This document shows, piece after piece, positions 1 through 8,939 of a stretch of 64,000 nt of DNA. How positions within the stretch are numbered: the first letter of the stretch is position 1; the number at the start of each line of letters is the position of its first letter. Below the pieces are notes generated by a model. The model was not told the DNA's origin and ran no database searches. It saw only the letters and a list, made by a program, of their open reading frames with translations. The translations under genes were made by a program, and so were the position numbers. Source of the stretch: Aminobacter niigataensis (GTDB lineage Bacteria > Pseudomonadota > Alphaproteobacteria > Rhizobiales > Rhizobiaceae); contig NZ_JACHOT010000001.1 of NCBI RefSeq assembly GCF_014200015.1, forward strand, positions 558,001 to 622,000, written 5' to 3'.

Positions 1-248
1 TCGCCGCAATCGATGCCAATCTCTACGCCCTTGCGGTGATCGGCATGCTGGCTTCGGTGGTCGGCGCCTATTACTACCTGCGCATCATCAAGATCATGTG
101 GTTCGACGAGCCGGTCGGCGGTTTCCAGCCGATGGCGGGCGAGCTTCGCCTCGTGCTCGGCCTGTCCGGCGCGTTCGTGCTGTTCTACGTGCTGATCGGC
201 GGCCCTGTCGGGCAGATGGCGGAAGCTGCTGCCAAGACCTTCTTCTGA
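1..248 (+). CDS. nuoN: NADH-quinone oxidoreductase subunit N, C-terminal end (partial)
   Basis: Open at the left edge; only about the last 80 residues are present. It shows a membrane segment with the [17 protein letters not shown] pattern and a second hydrophobic helix near the C terminus, as at the end of NuoN, the antiporter-like proton-pumping membrane subunit of complex I. It is followed at 4 nt by birA, the usual order nuoN-birA-RNase J in Rhizobiales, which supports the assignment. NuoM shares the fold, so identity rests partly on this context. Confidence 0.85.
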   Translation, partial: AAIDANLYALAVIGMLASVVGAYYYLRIIKIMWFDEPVGGFQPMAGELRLVLGLSGAFVLFYVLIGGPVGQMAEAAAKTFF

Positions 249-252
249 CGGG

Positions 253-1080
253 ATGGGGTTCCAACTCGCACCGACTGCAAGTGCCGACGGCTTCCGCCTG
301 GAAGCCCACGATGCGGTAGGGTCGACCAACGCACTGGCGTTGGAGCACGCGATGGCAGGCGATCCGGGCAAGCTCTGGGTCGTCTCCAAGAAACAGGACA
401 GCGGTCGCGGCCGGCGCGGCCGCGTCTGGGCGACGCCGGAGGGCAACCTGGCGGCGACTCTGCTCAAGGTCCTCGATCACGATCTGCAATATGCCGCGAC
501 GCTCGGCTTCGTCGCTGGGCTCGCGCTTGCCGATGCGCTGGATGCGGTGGCGCCCAATGCCCGGTTTTCGGTCGGCGTCGATGGCGGCAGCGGGCAGGGC
601 GTCAAGCGTTTCGAGCTGAAATGGCCGAACGACGTGCTGGCGTCGGGGGCCAAGCTTGCCGGCATCCTGCTTGAATCGACCCTGCTTGGGCATGGGCGGC
701 TCGGCATCGCCATCGGCATCGGTGTCAATGTCGTGGCCCATCCGACCGACGTGCCTTATCCCGCGACGTCGCTTGCCAGCCTCGGAGCGGGCGTCGACGC
801 CGAAACGCTGTTCCTGGCTCTTTCCGATGCCTGGAGCGAGAACGAACGCATCTGGGCCGAAGGCAGGGGCCTGGCCCAGATCCGCAAGCGCTGGCTGGCG
901 CGCGCTGCTGGCCTGGGCAGCGAAGTGGCCGTGCGGGTCGAGGGAAATGTGGTGCGCGGCATCTTCGAGACCATCGACGAGGATTGCCGCTTCGTCATCC
1001 GTGACGCTAAAGGTGAAACGGTAAAGATCGCCGCTGGCGACGTGCATTTTGGCGCGGTCGCATCGGCCGGCGCGGCCTGA
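253..1080 (+). CDS. birA: Biotin--[acetyl-CoA-carboxylase] ligase
   Basis: 275 aa. It attaches biotin via biotinyl-AMP to the biotin carboxyl carrier protein. The biotin/ATP loop GRGRRG lies at residues 51-56, and KWPNDVL at 123-129 is followed by the catalytic-site lysine at 134. There is no N-terminal winged helix, so this is the mono-functional short form usual in alphaproteobacteria and not a repressor. The C-terminal SH3-like domain ends with a GDVHFG motif. The ATG lies 4 nt after the nuoN stop, so the gene is probably co-transcribed with the nuo operon. An RNase J gene follows after 22 nt. Confidence 0.95.
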   Translation: MGFQLAPTASADGFRLEAHDAVGSTNALALEHAMAGDPGKLWVVSKKQDSGRGRRGRVWATPEGNLAATLLKVLDHDLQYAATLGFVAGLALADALDAVAPNARFSVGVDGGSGQGVKRFELKWPNDVLASGAKLAGILLESTLLGHGRLGIAIGIGVNVVAHPTDVPYPATSLASLGAGVDAETLFLALSDAWSENERIWAEGRGLAQIRKRWLARAAGLGSEVAVRVEGNVVRGIFETIDEDCRFVIRDAKGETVKIAAGDVHFGAVASAGAA

Positions 1081-1102
1081 CAGGCCTGAAAGGATTTCTG
1101 GT

Positions 1103-2773
1103 ATGGCGAAAGCGGAAAACGCCGAGCTCGTATTCGTGCCGCTTGGCGGCGTCGGCGAGATCGGCATGAACTTCGCGCTCTACGGCTTCGGCCCGGCGAA
1201 TGCGCGCGAGTGGATCATCATCGATGTCGGCGTGACTTTCCCCGATGCGACGCTGCCGGGTGTCGATCTGGTGCTGCCCGATACGCGCTTCATCGAGGAA
1301 GAGCTCAAGAACCTTCGAGGCATCATCATCACGCATGCGCACGAGGATCACTACGGCGCGCTGCACGATACCTGGCCGAAGCTCAAGGCGCCCGTTTGGA
1401 TGACGCCTTTTGCTGCCGGGCTGCTGGAAGCCAAGCGCCAGTCGGAGCAGGGCGCGCCGAAAATCCCGGTAACTGTCTATCGCGCCGGCGAGAAGTTCAC
1501 GGTGGGTCCGTTCGAGATCGAAGCGATCGCTGTCAGCCATTCGATTCCCGAGCCGGTTTCGCTGGCGATCACCAGTCCCGCCGGTACGGTGATCCACACT
1601 GGCGACTGGAAGATCGACCCGGCGCCGGAAATCGGCCCCATGACCGACGAGGCTCGGTTCCGCGCCTATGGCGACAAGGGCGTGCTGGCGCTGGTCTGCG
1701 ATTCGACCAATGCGCTGCGCGAGGGCGATTCGCCGTCCGAGCAGCAGGTCGGACAGGGGCTGCGCAAGGTGATCGAAGAGGCCAAGGGCCGTGTTGCGGT
1801 GACGACCTTCTCGTCGAATGTCGGCCGTATCCGCTCGATCGCCGAGGCGGCGCGCGACGCCGGTCGGCAAGTTCTGGTCATGGGACGCTCGCTGAAGCGG
1901 GTTATCGATGTGTCGAGCGAACTCGGCTACATGGACGGGCTGCCGGAATTCGTTTCCGAAGAGGATTACGGTTACATTCCGCGCGAAAACCTCGTCGTCA
2001 TCTGTACTGGCAGCCAGGGTGAGCCGCGGGCGGCGCTCGCCAAGCTGGCACGCGACGAAATGAAGTCGGTCGCCCTGTCGCCAGGCGACACGGTGGTGTT
2101 TTCCTCGCGGACCATTCCCGGCAACGAAAAGGCGATCCTCGAGATCAAGAACCAACTCATCGACCAGGGCATGAGGATCATCGAGGACGGTGACGCGCTG
2201 GTCCACGTCTCCGGTCACCCGCGCCGCAGCGAACTCAAGCGCATGTATGAATGGGTGCGTCCGCGCATCGGCGTGCCGGTGCATGGCGAGGCGGCTCATC
2301 TCGTCGGGCAGGGCTCGCTGATGGCGATGTCCGGCATTCCCGAAGTGGCGCAGATCCGCGACGGCGACATGCTCCGGCTGTGGCCGGGCGCTGCAGAAAT
2401 CATCGACCAGGTGCCGTTCGGCCGGGTCTATAAGGACGGCAAGCTGATCGGTTCGGACGAGGCGATGGGTATCCGCGACCGGCGCAAGCTGTCTTTTGCC
2501 GGCCATGTCGCGGTCAATGTCGTGCTCGACGACAAGTATGAGCTGTCAGGCGACCCGGATCTGGTGGCCATCGGCGTAGCCGAAGTCGATGCCGGCGGCG
2601 AGGCTCTCGAGGAATTGATGCTCGATGCGGCAATAGGCGCCGTGGACTCCATACCCCGCGCGCGCCGAAAAGACCTCGACCTGGTGCAGGAAGCGGTGCG
2701 TCGCGCGGTGCGCGGTGCGGCCAACGAAGCCTGGGGCAAGAAACCGCTGGTGACGGTGTTCGTCACCCGCTGA
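1103..2773 (+). CDS. rnj: Ribonuclease J
   Basis: 556 aa from ATG 1103, chosen because AAGGA lies 10 nt upstream; an in-frame ATG at 1049 would sit inside birA. It is a metallo-beta-lactamase/beta-CASP 5'-exo/endoribonuclease of RNA turnover and rRNA maturation. The zinc-binding HAHEDHYGAL motif is at residues 78-87, with HTGDWKID, CDSTNA, the beta-CASP SGHPRRSELKRM region and HGEAAH following in order. Length and motif order match Sinorhizobium RNase J. It is downstream of birA and upstream of mce in one likely operon. Confidence 0.95.
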   Translation: MAKAENAELVFVPLGGVGEIGMNFALYGFGPANAREWIIIDVGVTFPDATLPGVDLVLPDTRFIEEELKNLRGIIITHAHEDHYGALHDTWPKLKAPVWMTPFAAGLLEAKRQSEQGAPKIPVTVYRAGEKFTVGPFEIEAIAVSHSIPEPVSLAITSPAGTVIHTGDWKIDPAPEIGPMTDEARFRAYGDKGVLALVCDSTNALREGDSPSEQQVGQGLRKVIEEAKGRVAVTTFSSNVGRIRSIAEAARDAGRQVLVMGRSLKRVIDVSSELGYMDGLPEFVSEEDYGYIPRENLVVICTGSQGEPRAALAKLARDEMKSVALSPGDTVVFSSRTIPGNEKAILEIKNQLIDQGMRIIEDGDALVHVSGHPRRSELKRMYEWVRPRIGVPVHGEAAHLVGQGSLMAMSGIPEVAQIRDGDMLRLWPGAAEIIDQVPFGRVYKDGKLIGSDEAMGIRDRRKLSFAGHVAVNVVLDDKYELSGDPDLVAIGVAEVDAGGEALEELMLDAAIGAVDSIPRARRKDLDLVQEAVRRAVRGAANEAWGKKPLVTVFVTR

Positions 2774-2787
2774 AGGCAGGACTTGAT

Positions 2788-3192
2788 ATGCTCGGACGCC
2801 TCAACCACGTCGCCATCGCCGTGCCGGACCTGGCAGCGGCGAGCGCGGTCTACCGCGACACGCTGGGCGCCAGGGTGACCGAGCCGCAGGCCCTGCCTGA
2901 GCATGGTGTGACGGTCGTCTTCATAGATGTCGGCAATACCAAGATCGAACTCCTCGAGCCGCTGGGCGAGGGGTCGCCGATCGCGGCATTCCTGGCCAAG
3001 AGCCCTTCAGGCGGCATGCACCATGTCTGCTACGAGGTTGACGACATCCTGGCTGCGCGCGACCACCTCAAGGCGAGCGGCGCCCGCGTGCTCGGCGACG
3101 GCAGTCCGAGGATCGGCGCGCATGGCAAGCCGGTGCTGTTCCTGCACCCCAAGGATTTCCAGGGTACGCTCGTGGAGCTCGAACAGGCATGA
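2788..3192 (+). CDS. mce: Methylmalonyl-CoA epimerase
   Basis: 134 aa glyoxalase/VOC-fold protein. It interconverts (R)- and (S)-methylmalonyl-CoA in propionyl-CoA catabolism, ahead of the B12-dependent mutase. The metal ligands are visible as the N-terminal LNHVAIAV and the central HHVCYEVDD, with a C-terminal acidic GTLVELEQ. An AAGGCAGG ribosome site precedes ATG 2788. The gene overlaps the next one by 4 nt (ATGA). The link to B12 chemistry recurs elsewhere in the window. Confidence 0.93.
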   Translation: MLGRLNHVAIAVPDLAAASAVYRDTLGARVTEPQALPEHGVTVVFIDVGNTKIELLEPLGEGSPIAAFLAKSPSGGMHHVCYEVDDILAARDHLKASGARVLGDGSPRIGAHGKPVLFLHPKDFQGTLVELEQA

Positions 3193-3458
3193 CCTGGATT
3201 TCCATCATCGCGATGTATTTCGTCTTCTGGTGGCTGACCCTGTTTGCCATCCTGCCGTTCGGCGTGAAGACCCAGGATGACGACAACAATGTCACGCACG
3301 GGACGGAGGCGAGCGCGCCGCGCGGCCCCCACATGCTGCGCGCCATGCTGTGGACAACGGTGGTCACGGCGGTGCTGATGGGCGCGTTCTATGGCGTGAC
3401 CCTCGGCCTCGGCTACAGCTTCGACGATTTCCCCCAGTTCATCCCCGAGATCAACTGA
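3189..3458 (+). CDS. DUF1467 family two-helix membrane protein
   Basis: 89 aa. Two strongly hydrophobic segments, residues 2-25 and about 50-73, flank a short polar loop with acidic residues. This matches the DUF1467 proteins that conservatively lie between mce and proS in Rhizobiales. The function is unknown. The start overlaps the mce stop by 4 nt, so translation is probably coupled. Confidence 0.85.
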   Translation: MTWISIIAMYFVFWWLTLFAILPFGVKTQDDDNNVTHGTEASAPRGPHMLRAMLWTTVVTAVLMGAFYGVTLGLGYSFDDFPQFIPEIN

Positions 3459-3590
3459 GCGACAACGCCCGGCCGACTACCGCCGACGCGTCGGCGGGGG
3501 CGGGATGATCTGGTGTCATGCTGGGGCTTGCCGGGTGTCATGCCCGGTCATGTCGTTTGTCAACGACGCATCGTAAGCTGATGATTGCCC

Positions 3591-3619
3591 AAAAAAAATG
3601 CAAGGCGCGAAGCCTTGCA
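3591..3619 (-). terminator. Intrinsic terminator of the small RNA
   Basis: Reading leftward, TGCAAGGC, a 5-nt loop and GCCTTGCA are followed by eight T. It is a textbook Rho-independent terminator oriented opposite to all neighbouring genes, so it must serve a minus-strand transcript. Confidence 0.85.
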
Positions 3620-3740
3620 ATTTAAACGCGTCCGATCTGCTTTCCGTTACCGGCGGCAGCGAGTTATCGCGCCTAGATCGCATCCTCCCAAGACTTTGAC
3701 CGCGTAGGAGAGCGGATTTTTCTCCGCCCTCTCGGTTATC
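3591..3740 (-). ncRNA. Candidate trans-acting small RNA (possibly alpha-r45-like)
   Basis: The 522-nt gap between DUF1467 and proS has no credible ORF but carries a complete leftward transcription unit. A promoter sits at 3747-3775 (GTGACA, 17-nt spacer, CTAATG on the minus strand). A 9-bp hairpin GAGGGCGGA/TCCGCTCTC forms near the 5' end, and a terminator of 8-bp stem plus eight U closes the unit. Predicted length is about 150 nt. From memory, a Rhizobiales sRNA family (alpha-r45, Smr45C of S. meliloti) lies beside proS; I cannot verify the match. Ends are estimates. Confidence 0.7.
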
Positions 3741-3746
3741 GGGGCA

Positions 3747-3775
3747 CATTAGACCAAGCCGAAATGAAATGTCAC
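3747..3775 (-). promoter_or_regulatory. Sigma-70-type promoter of the small RNA
   Basis: On the minus strand, -35 GTGACA (3775-3770) is separated by exactly 17 nt from -10 CTAATG (3752-3747). That puts the start site near 3740, directly before the first hairpin of the predicted RNA. Confidence 0.55.
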
Positions 3776-3980
3776 GCAGAATTTTGCTTCGGCAGGGGCA
3801 ATCCTGTGCTGCAATGCACAATTGTTTGGCAGAATTTGCCTGGCAACCAGACAGGGCATTCTGACGCTGCGTCGAAACGGCGTGCGCGGGTTTCCAATCG
3901 GCCATGAAATGGCTATGAAGCGCGTTCAAGCAAGCCTTTCCCGTGCCGATTCCGGCATCATCGTTTTCATGGAATCTTCG

Positions 3981-5309
3981 ATGCGTCTGTCGCGCTATTT
4001 CCTGCCTATCCTGAAAGAAAATCCCCGCGAGGCGGACATCATTTCCCACCGGCTGATGCTGCGCGCGGGCATGATCAGGCAACAGGCGGCCGGCAGCTTC
4101 TCGTGGCTGCCGCTGGGCAAGCGCGTGCTGGACAAGATCTGCCGCATCGTGCGCGAAGAACAGGATCGGGCCGGCGCATTGGAAATCTTGATGCCGACGA
4201 TCCAGTCGGCCGACCTGTGGCGCGAAAGCGGCCGCTACGACGACTACGGCAAAGAGATGCTGCGCATCAAGGACCGGCACGAGCGCGACATGCTGTTCGG
4301 ACCGACCAACGAAGAGATGGTGACGGAAATCTTCCGGTCCTACGTCAAGTCGTACAAGGACCTGCCGCTCAACCTCTACCATATCCAGTGGAAGTTCCGC
4401 GACGAAGTGCGCCCGCGCTTCGGCGTCATGCGCAGCCGCGAATTCCTGATGAAGGATGCCTATTCCTTCGACCTCGACTTCGAGGGCGCAAAGGCTGCCT
4501 ACAACAGGATGTTCGTCTCTTATCTCCGCACCTTCACGCGGATGGGCCTGCAGGCGATCCCGATGCGCGCCGATACCGGCCCGATCGGCGGCGACCTGAG
4601 CCACGAGTTCATCATCTTGGCCGAAACCGGCGAAAGCCAAGTGTTCTGCCATCGCGATTATCTCGGCCTGCCGGTGCCGGGCGCCGAAACCGACTTCGGC
4701 AATGACGGCGAGATCGACGGCATCGTCAAGCAGTGGACGACGCCGTATGCGGCGACCGAAGAAATGCATGACGAGGCGGCCTGGGATGCGGTGCCCGAGG
4801 CCGACAAGGTTTCGGCAAGGGGCATCGAGGTCGGCCACATCTTCCATTTCGGCGAGAAGTACTCGAAGCCGATGGGAGCCAAGGTGACCGGGCCCGATGG
4901 CAAGGAGCATTTCGTGTCGATGGGTTCCTACGGCATCGGCCCGTCGCGCCTGATCGCCGCGATCATCGAGGCGAGCCATGACGAGAACGGCATTATCTGG
5001 CCGGAGGCAGTGGCACCGTTCGACATCGGCCTGATCAACATGAAGGTTGGCGACGCCGAGTGCGACCGCATCTGCGACGAGTTCTACAAGGCCTTCGAAG
5101 CAGCCGGCAAGGACGTGCTCTACGACGACACCGACCAGCGCGCCGGCGGCAAGTTCGCCACTGCCGACCTGATCGGCCTGCCGTGGCAGGTGATCGTCGG
5201 TCCGCGCGGTGCTGCTGCCGGTGAGGTCGAAATCAAGAACCGCAAGACCGGCGAGCGCGAAACGCTGCCGGTGGCTGCCGCACTCGCCAAGCTGGGCGCC
5301 AAGGCATGA
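3981..5309 (+). CDS. proS: Prolyl-tRNA synthetase (short form)
   Basis: 442 aa from ATG 3981 ([11 protein letters not shown], the usual start of the family); in-frame ATGs at 3969 and 3822 are less likely. It is a class II synthetase. The [13 protein letters not shown] region, motif 2 with [19 protein letters not shown], and motif 3 [13 protein letters not shown] are present. The insertion editing domain of E. coli ProS (about 570 aa) is absent, as is normal in alphaproteobacteria, where a free editing protein is used. It overlaps lolC by 4 nt (ATGA). Confidence 0.96.
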   Translation: MRLSRYFLPILKENPREADIISHRLMLRAGMIRQQAAGSFSWLPLGKRVLDKICRIVREEQDRAGALEILMPTIQSADLWRESGRYDDYGKEMLRIKDRHERDMLFGPTNEEMVTEIFRSYVKSYKDLPLNLYHIQWKFRDEVRPRFGVMRSREFLMKDAYSFDLDFEGAKAAYNRMFVSYLRTFTRMGLQAIPMRADTGPIGGDLSHEFIILAETGESQVFCHRDYLGLPVPGAETDFGNDGEIDGIVKQWTTPYAATEEMHDEAAWDAVPEADKVSARGIEVGHIFHFGEKYSKPMGAKVTGPDGKEHFVSMGSYGIGPSRLIAAIIEASHDENGIIWPEAVAPFDIGLINMKVGDAECDRICDEFYKAFEAAGKDVLYDDTDQRAGGKFATADLIGLPWQVIVGPRGAAAGEVEIKNRKTGERETLPVAAALAKLGAKA

Positions 5310-6592
5310 ACCAAGTGGCGGCGGCGAAGCCGGCCGGGGCCGGGCCGTTCTCGGTGTTCGAGCGCATGGTGGCCTGGCGCTACCTTCGTTCGAAGCGCAA
5401 GGAGACGGTGATCTCGGTCATCGCCTCGATCTCGTTCCTCGGCATCATGCTGGGCGTTGCCACGTTGATCGTGGTGATGGCGGTGATGAACGGGTTTCGC
5501 GCCGAACTCCTGACCCGCATCCTCGGCGTCAACGGCCATCTGGTCGTCACCGCAGTGGACACCCCGCTTGAGGACTATTCGGCAGTCGCCGACCGCATCA
5601 ACGGTGTTTCAGGCGTCAAATATGCCATTCCGCTGGTCGAGGGCCAGGTGCTGGCGCAGGGCAATGTCGGCGCTGGCGCCGGCGCTCTGGTGCGCGGCAT
5701 CAGAGGCAGCGACCTCGGCAAGGTGACGCTGGTCGCCAACAACATCAAGCAAGGCTCGATCGTCGGCTTCGACGAAGGCGAGGGCGTGGTCATCGGCAAG
5801 CGCATGGCCGAGAACATGGGCCTGGTGCTGGGCGATTCCATCCGGCTGATTTCGCCCGACGGAGACGTCACGCCGATGGGCACGACGCCGCGGGCGAAAG
5901 CATATCCGATCTCCGGCATCTTCGAAGTCGGCATGTCGGAATATGACAGTTCGATCGTCTTCATGCCGCTCAACGAGGCGCAGCTCTACTTCAATTCCGA
6001 AGGCAAGGTCGGCTCGATCGAGATCTATGTCGACAATCCCGATGACGTCGATGCGCTGAAGACCAAGGTCGAGGAAGCGGCGCAGCGGCCGATCTTCCTG
6101 ACCGACTGGCGCCAGCGCAACCAGACCTTCTTCTCGGCACTGCAGGTCGAGCGCAACGTCATGTTCATGATCCTGACGCTGATCGTGCTTGTGGCAGCAT
6201 TGAACATTATCTCCGGCCTGATCATGCTGGTGAAGGACAAGGGCCACGACATCGCCATCCTGCGCACGATGGGTGCGACGCGTGGCGCCGTCATGCGCAT
6301 CTTCCTGATGACGGGCGCCGCCATCGGTATGACCGGCACCATTGCCGGCGTGCTGCTCGGCGTCGTCATCTGCCTCAATGTCGAGCGCATCAGGCAGTTC
6401 TTCTCGTGGCTTTCCGGCACGGTGCTGTTCAATCCCGAGCTCTATTTCCTCAGCCAGCTGCCGGCCAAGATGGACGTCGGCGAGACTGTCTCGGTGGTGC
6501 TGATGGCCCTGGTGCTGTCGTTCCTGGCGACACTGTTTCCGGCATGGCGGGCGGCAACGCTCGATCCGGTCGAAGCGCTGAGGTACGAGTGA
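5306..6592 (+). CDS. lolC: Lipoprotein-releasing ABC transporter permease (LolC/LolE family)
   Basis: 428 aa inner-membrane permease with an FtsX fold. One N-terminal helix is at residues 40-65, a large periplasmic domain follows to about 280, then three C-terminal helices, ending in the family-typical DPVEALRYE. With LolD it extracts outer-membrane lipoproteins and hands them to LolA. It overlaps both proS (4 nt) and lolD (1 nt). A single permease gene, instead of separate lolC and lolE, implies a homodimeric (LolF-type) transporter. Confidence 0.93.
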   Translation: MNQVAAAKPAGAGPFSVFERMVAWRYLRSKRKETVISVIASISFLGIMLGVATLIVVMAVMNGFRAELLTRILGVNGHLVVTAVDTPLEDYSAVADRINGVSGVKYAIPLVEGQVLAQGNVGAGAGALVRGIRGSDLGKVTLVANNIKQGSIVGFDEGEGVVIGKRMAENMGLVLGDSIRLISPDGDVTPMGTTPRAKAYPISGIFEVGMSEYDSSIVFMPLNEAQLYFNSEGKVGSIEIYVDNPDDVDALKTKVEEAAQRPIFLTDWRQRNQTFFSALQVERNVMFMILTLIVLVAALNIISGLIMLVKDKGHDIAILRTMGATRGAVMRIFLMTGAAIGMTGTIAGVLLGVVICLNVERIRQFFSWLSGTVLFNPELYFLSQLPAKMDVGETVSVVLMALVLSFLATLFPAWRAATLDPVEALRYE

Positions 6593-7278
6593 TGGCCATC
6601 GAAGCCGTTATCGAACTCAAGAGCGTCGAACGCCATTATGAGCAGGGCTCGCGCAAGCTGACGATCCTGAACGATGCCAATTTCTCGCTCAAGCCGGGCG
6701 AGATGGTGGCTCTGGTGGCGCCGTCAGGCGCCGGCAAGTCGACGCTGCTGCATACCGCAGGCCTGCTCGAACGCCCCGACGCCGGCGACGTCTTCCTGAA
6801 CGGGCGCGCCTGCGGGCGGCTTTCGGACGACGAGCGTACCGCGATCCGCCGCAACGACGTTGGTTTTGTCTATCAGTTCCATCACCTGCTGCCCGAATTC
6901 TCGGCGCTGGAGAATGTGATGATGCCGCAGTTGGTGAAGGGTCTCAGCCCGGCCAAGGCGAGCGAGCGTGCCGAGCAACTGCTCGACTACATGAAGATCG
7001 GCAAGCGCGCCGAACACAGGCCGTCAGAGCTTTCCGGCGGCGAGCAGCAGCGTGTGGCGATCGCACGCGCGGTTGCCAATGCGCCGCTGGTGCTTCTGGC
7101 CGACGAGCCGACCGGCAATCTCGATCCGGTGACGGCAGGCTATGTCTTCGACGCGCTTTCGGCGCTCGTCAGGCAGTCTGGCCTGGCGGCGCTGATTGCC
7201 ACACACAACCACGAGCTTGCCGCGCGCATGGACCGCCGCGTGACGCTCGCCGAGGGCAAGATCGTTCCGCTGCGCTAG
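6592..7278 (+). CDS. lolD: Lipoprotein-releasing ABC transporter ATP-binding protein
   Basis: 228 aa. The start ATG 6592 overlaps the lolC stop (TGATG); the longer frame from 6406 lies inside lolC. Walker [12 protein letters not shown] is at about residues 43-53, followed by a Q-loop, the signature [14 protein letters not shown], Walker [12 protein letters not shown] and the switch histidine in ATHNHELA. It powers lipoprotein release together with the preceding permease. In many Rhizobiales dnaE follows; here an SOS-type region and lipB follow instead. Confidence 0.95.
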   Translation: MAIEAVIELKSVERHYEQGSRKLTILNDANFSLKPGEMVALVAPSGAGKSTLLHTAGLLERPDAGDVFLNGRACGRLSDDERTAIRRNDVGFVYQFHHLLPEFSALENVMMPQLVKGLSPAKASERAEQLLDYMKIGKRAEHRPSELSGGEQQRVAIARAVANAPLVLLADEPTGNLDPVTAGYVFDALSALVRQSGLAALIATHNHELAARMDRRVTLAEGKIVPLR

Positions 7279-7342
7279 CCGCGGGCGATCGCTCCAGACG
7301 CCTGTTCGCACTGTCGGCGGGCCGCGCTCAAGTTGACTTTTA

Positions 7343-7357
7343 GTTCGATGCCGGTTC
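7343..7357 (+). promoter_or_regulatory. LexA (SOS) box GTTC-N7-GTTC
   Basis: A perfect match to the alphaproteobacterial LexA consensus GTTC-N7-GTTC, immediately downstream of a TTGACT -35-like hexamer at 7333-7338. It is in the gap after lolD, about 170 nt upstream of a mini-ORF that has further boxes. Confidence 0.55.
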
Positions 7358-7468
7358 GGCTGACGCGCGATTGTTAACGCGCGGCGGTGACCGGTCGCGC
7401 GCATAAACCCTTCATTTACTGTCGAATCGCTTGCAACGAGCGCCTGCGCCCGAAAGCAATGGTGTGCG

Positions 7469-7503
7469 TTGACATTTGAACAAAAATAGAACAAATTGAG
7501 AAC
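7469..7503 (+). promoter_or_regulatory. Promoter with triple LexA half-sites (GAAC-N7-GAAC-N7-GAAC)
   Basis: GAAC occurs at 7478, 7489 and 7500, each 11 nt apart. The first pair, GAACAAAAATAGAACAA, matches the extended Rhizobiales SOS box GAAC-AAAA-NN-AGAACAA base for base. A TTGACA -35 hexamer (7469-7474) abuts the first half-site, so LexA binding would block this promoter. A ribosome site (AGGAGC) and ATG 7526 follow. Confidence 0.75.
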
Positions 7504-7525
7504 ATATTAAAAACAGGAGCAACAG

Positions 7526-7612
7526 ATGACCGAGCTGCTACAGGATGTCCTTTCGATGGTCTGCATGAGCACCTTCCTCGTCACCATGGCGATGTGGATC
7601 GGCGCACTGTGA
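7526..7612 (+). CDS. SOS-regulated 28-aa membrane mini-protein (SidA-like candidate)
   Basis: 28 aa with an AGGAG ribosome site 6 nt before the ATG. The sequence begins MTELLQDVLSMVCMS and continues as one hydrophobic helix ending WIGAL. Three spaced LexA half-sites overlap the promoter. In Caulobacter the 29-aa inner-membrane protein SidA is made under SOS control and blocks division at FtsW/FtsN. Size, single helix and regulation match that logic. No sequence homology is claimed, and the function here is inferred. Confidence 0.65.
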   Translation: MTELLQDVLSMVCMSTFLVTMAMWIGAL

Positions 7613-7771
7613 TTGAATGCCGGTTCGGCCTCTTCTCGATGGGGTTCTGGACCGATGAAGGCTGCGGCACCGGGACAGATCCCGATGCCTGAATGACGCG
7701 GGAATTGCGGCGCCGACGTCAAAGGGACCCGCCACGTTCGGGGCTGCAAACAGGCAGACCAGCGAAAGTTC

Positions 7772-8512
7772 CTAGGCGGTTTTTCGTACGGTCTCGGAGA
7801 CTGTGCTAGCTGGCCCGAATATCGCTTCGAAAGCGGCCTTGAGCGCAACGTCGAGGTCGTTCATCGTCACCGGCAGGCCAAGGTCGACAAGGCTGGTGAC
7901 GCCATGGTCGGTGACGCCGCAAGGCACGATGCCCGAGAAATGGCCGAGCTCAGGTTCGACATTGATGGCGATGCCGTGGAAACTCACCCAACGACGCAGG
8001 CGTATGCCGATGGCGGCAATCTTGTCTTCCGCCGGTGAACCGTCCGGCAGGGCCGGGCGGTCGGGTCTGACCACCCAGACGCCCACCCTGTCCTCGCGGC
8101 GTTCGCCCTTCACGTTGAAGGCGGCGAGCGCCGATATGATCCAGGCCTCGAGTGATGCCACGAAGGCACGCACGTCTTCGCGCCGACGCTTGAGGTCGAG
8201 CATGACGTAGGCCACGCGCTGGCCGGGGCCATGATAGGTGTATTCGCCGCCGCGGCCGGTCTTGAAGACGGGGAAACGGTCGGGCTCGACCAGGTCCTGC
8301 TCCTGGGCGCTGGTGCCTGCGGTGTAGATTGGCGGGTGCTCGACCAGCCAGACCATCTCGCCGGCGCTACCCTGGCGAATCGCGTCGGCGCGCTCTTCCA
8401 TGAAGGCGAGTGCCTGATCGTAAGGGGTGAGGCCGGATTCGATTCGCCATTCGACCGGGGCTGAGCCCGGAAGGGCGAGAAACGACGTGGCGATCAGGCT
8501 GCGTTCGGTCAT
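7772..8512 (-). CDS. lipB: Lipoyl(octanoyl) transferase
   Basis: 246 aa from ATG 8512; the reading frame continues upstream to 8809, but that part overlaps the tRNA gene and is not coding. It transfers octanoate from acyl carrier protein to lipoyl domains of dehydrogenase complexes. The family motifs [11 protein letters not shown], the catalytic lysine in KIAAIGIRL and the cysteine in [13 protein letters not shown] are intact. It is transcribed convergently to the mini-gene on the left. Confidence 0.95.
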   Translation of the reverse strand: MTERSLIATSFLALPGSAPVEWRIESGLTPYDQALAFMEERADAIRQGSAGEMVWLVEHPPIYTAGTSAQEQDLVEPDRFPVFKTGRGGEYTYHGPGQRVAYVMLDLKRRREDVRAFVASLEAWIISALAAFNVKGERREDRVGVWVVRPDRPALPDGSPAEDKIAAIGIRLRRWVSFHGIAINVEPELGHFSGIVPCGVTDHGVTSLVDLGLPVTMNDLDVALKAAFEAIFGPASTVSETVRKTA

Positions 8513-8720
8513 TTGGACGGTCCGTTCTTCGGCCTGATATGGCCGCTGGCGGCCAAAACGTCCAGTCCCCGCGCCTTGAAAGCCGGCTATTGTCGAAAGT
8601 GATGGCGGCTTCCCCTGGGGCAAGCAAGAATGATCGACGAATATCGCACAGGGCGCTTGTTTCCCCGGAAACGATTTGCTACATGCCGCGAGCCGGTTCG
8701 GACCGGCCCTTCGTGACAGT

Positions 8721-8805
8721 GCGGTCGTGGCGGAATTGGTAGACGCGCAGCGTTGAGGTCGCTGTGGGGCAACCCGTGGAAGTTCGAGTCTTCTCGACCG
8801 CACCA
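8721..8805 (+). tRNA. tRNA-Leu (anticodon GAG)
   Basis: 85 nt including encoded CCA (8803-8805). The acceptor stem GCGGTCG pairs with CGACCGC. The anticodon stem CAGCG/CGCTG holds the loop TTGAGGT, giving anticodon GAG. A long type-II variable arm and a TTCGAGTC T-loop are present. It reads CUC/CUU leucine codons. Confidence 0.97.
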
Positions 8806-8939
8806 TCACTTTTCAGGTGAGTACCAAATCATCTGAGCAAGCCGTTCCATCTGGGATGAAACAGCTTGAGCCTTTCCGGGGTTAACCGGTGTCTTTCAAG
8901 AATTACAGAGAGTTGCGCAGTCTTGCTGCCGTTGATCAC

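Noticed and set aside
94-2506. Long minus-strand ORFs across birA and RNase J
   Set aside because: They oppose highly conserved genes and lack starts with ribosome sites or recognisable domains.
8512-8809. N-terminal extension of lipB
   Set aside because: The extension would run through tRNA-Leu and gives about 100 non-conserved residues; ATG 8512 gives the normal LipB length.
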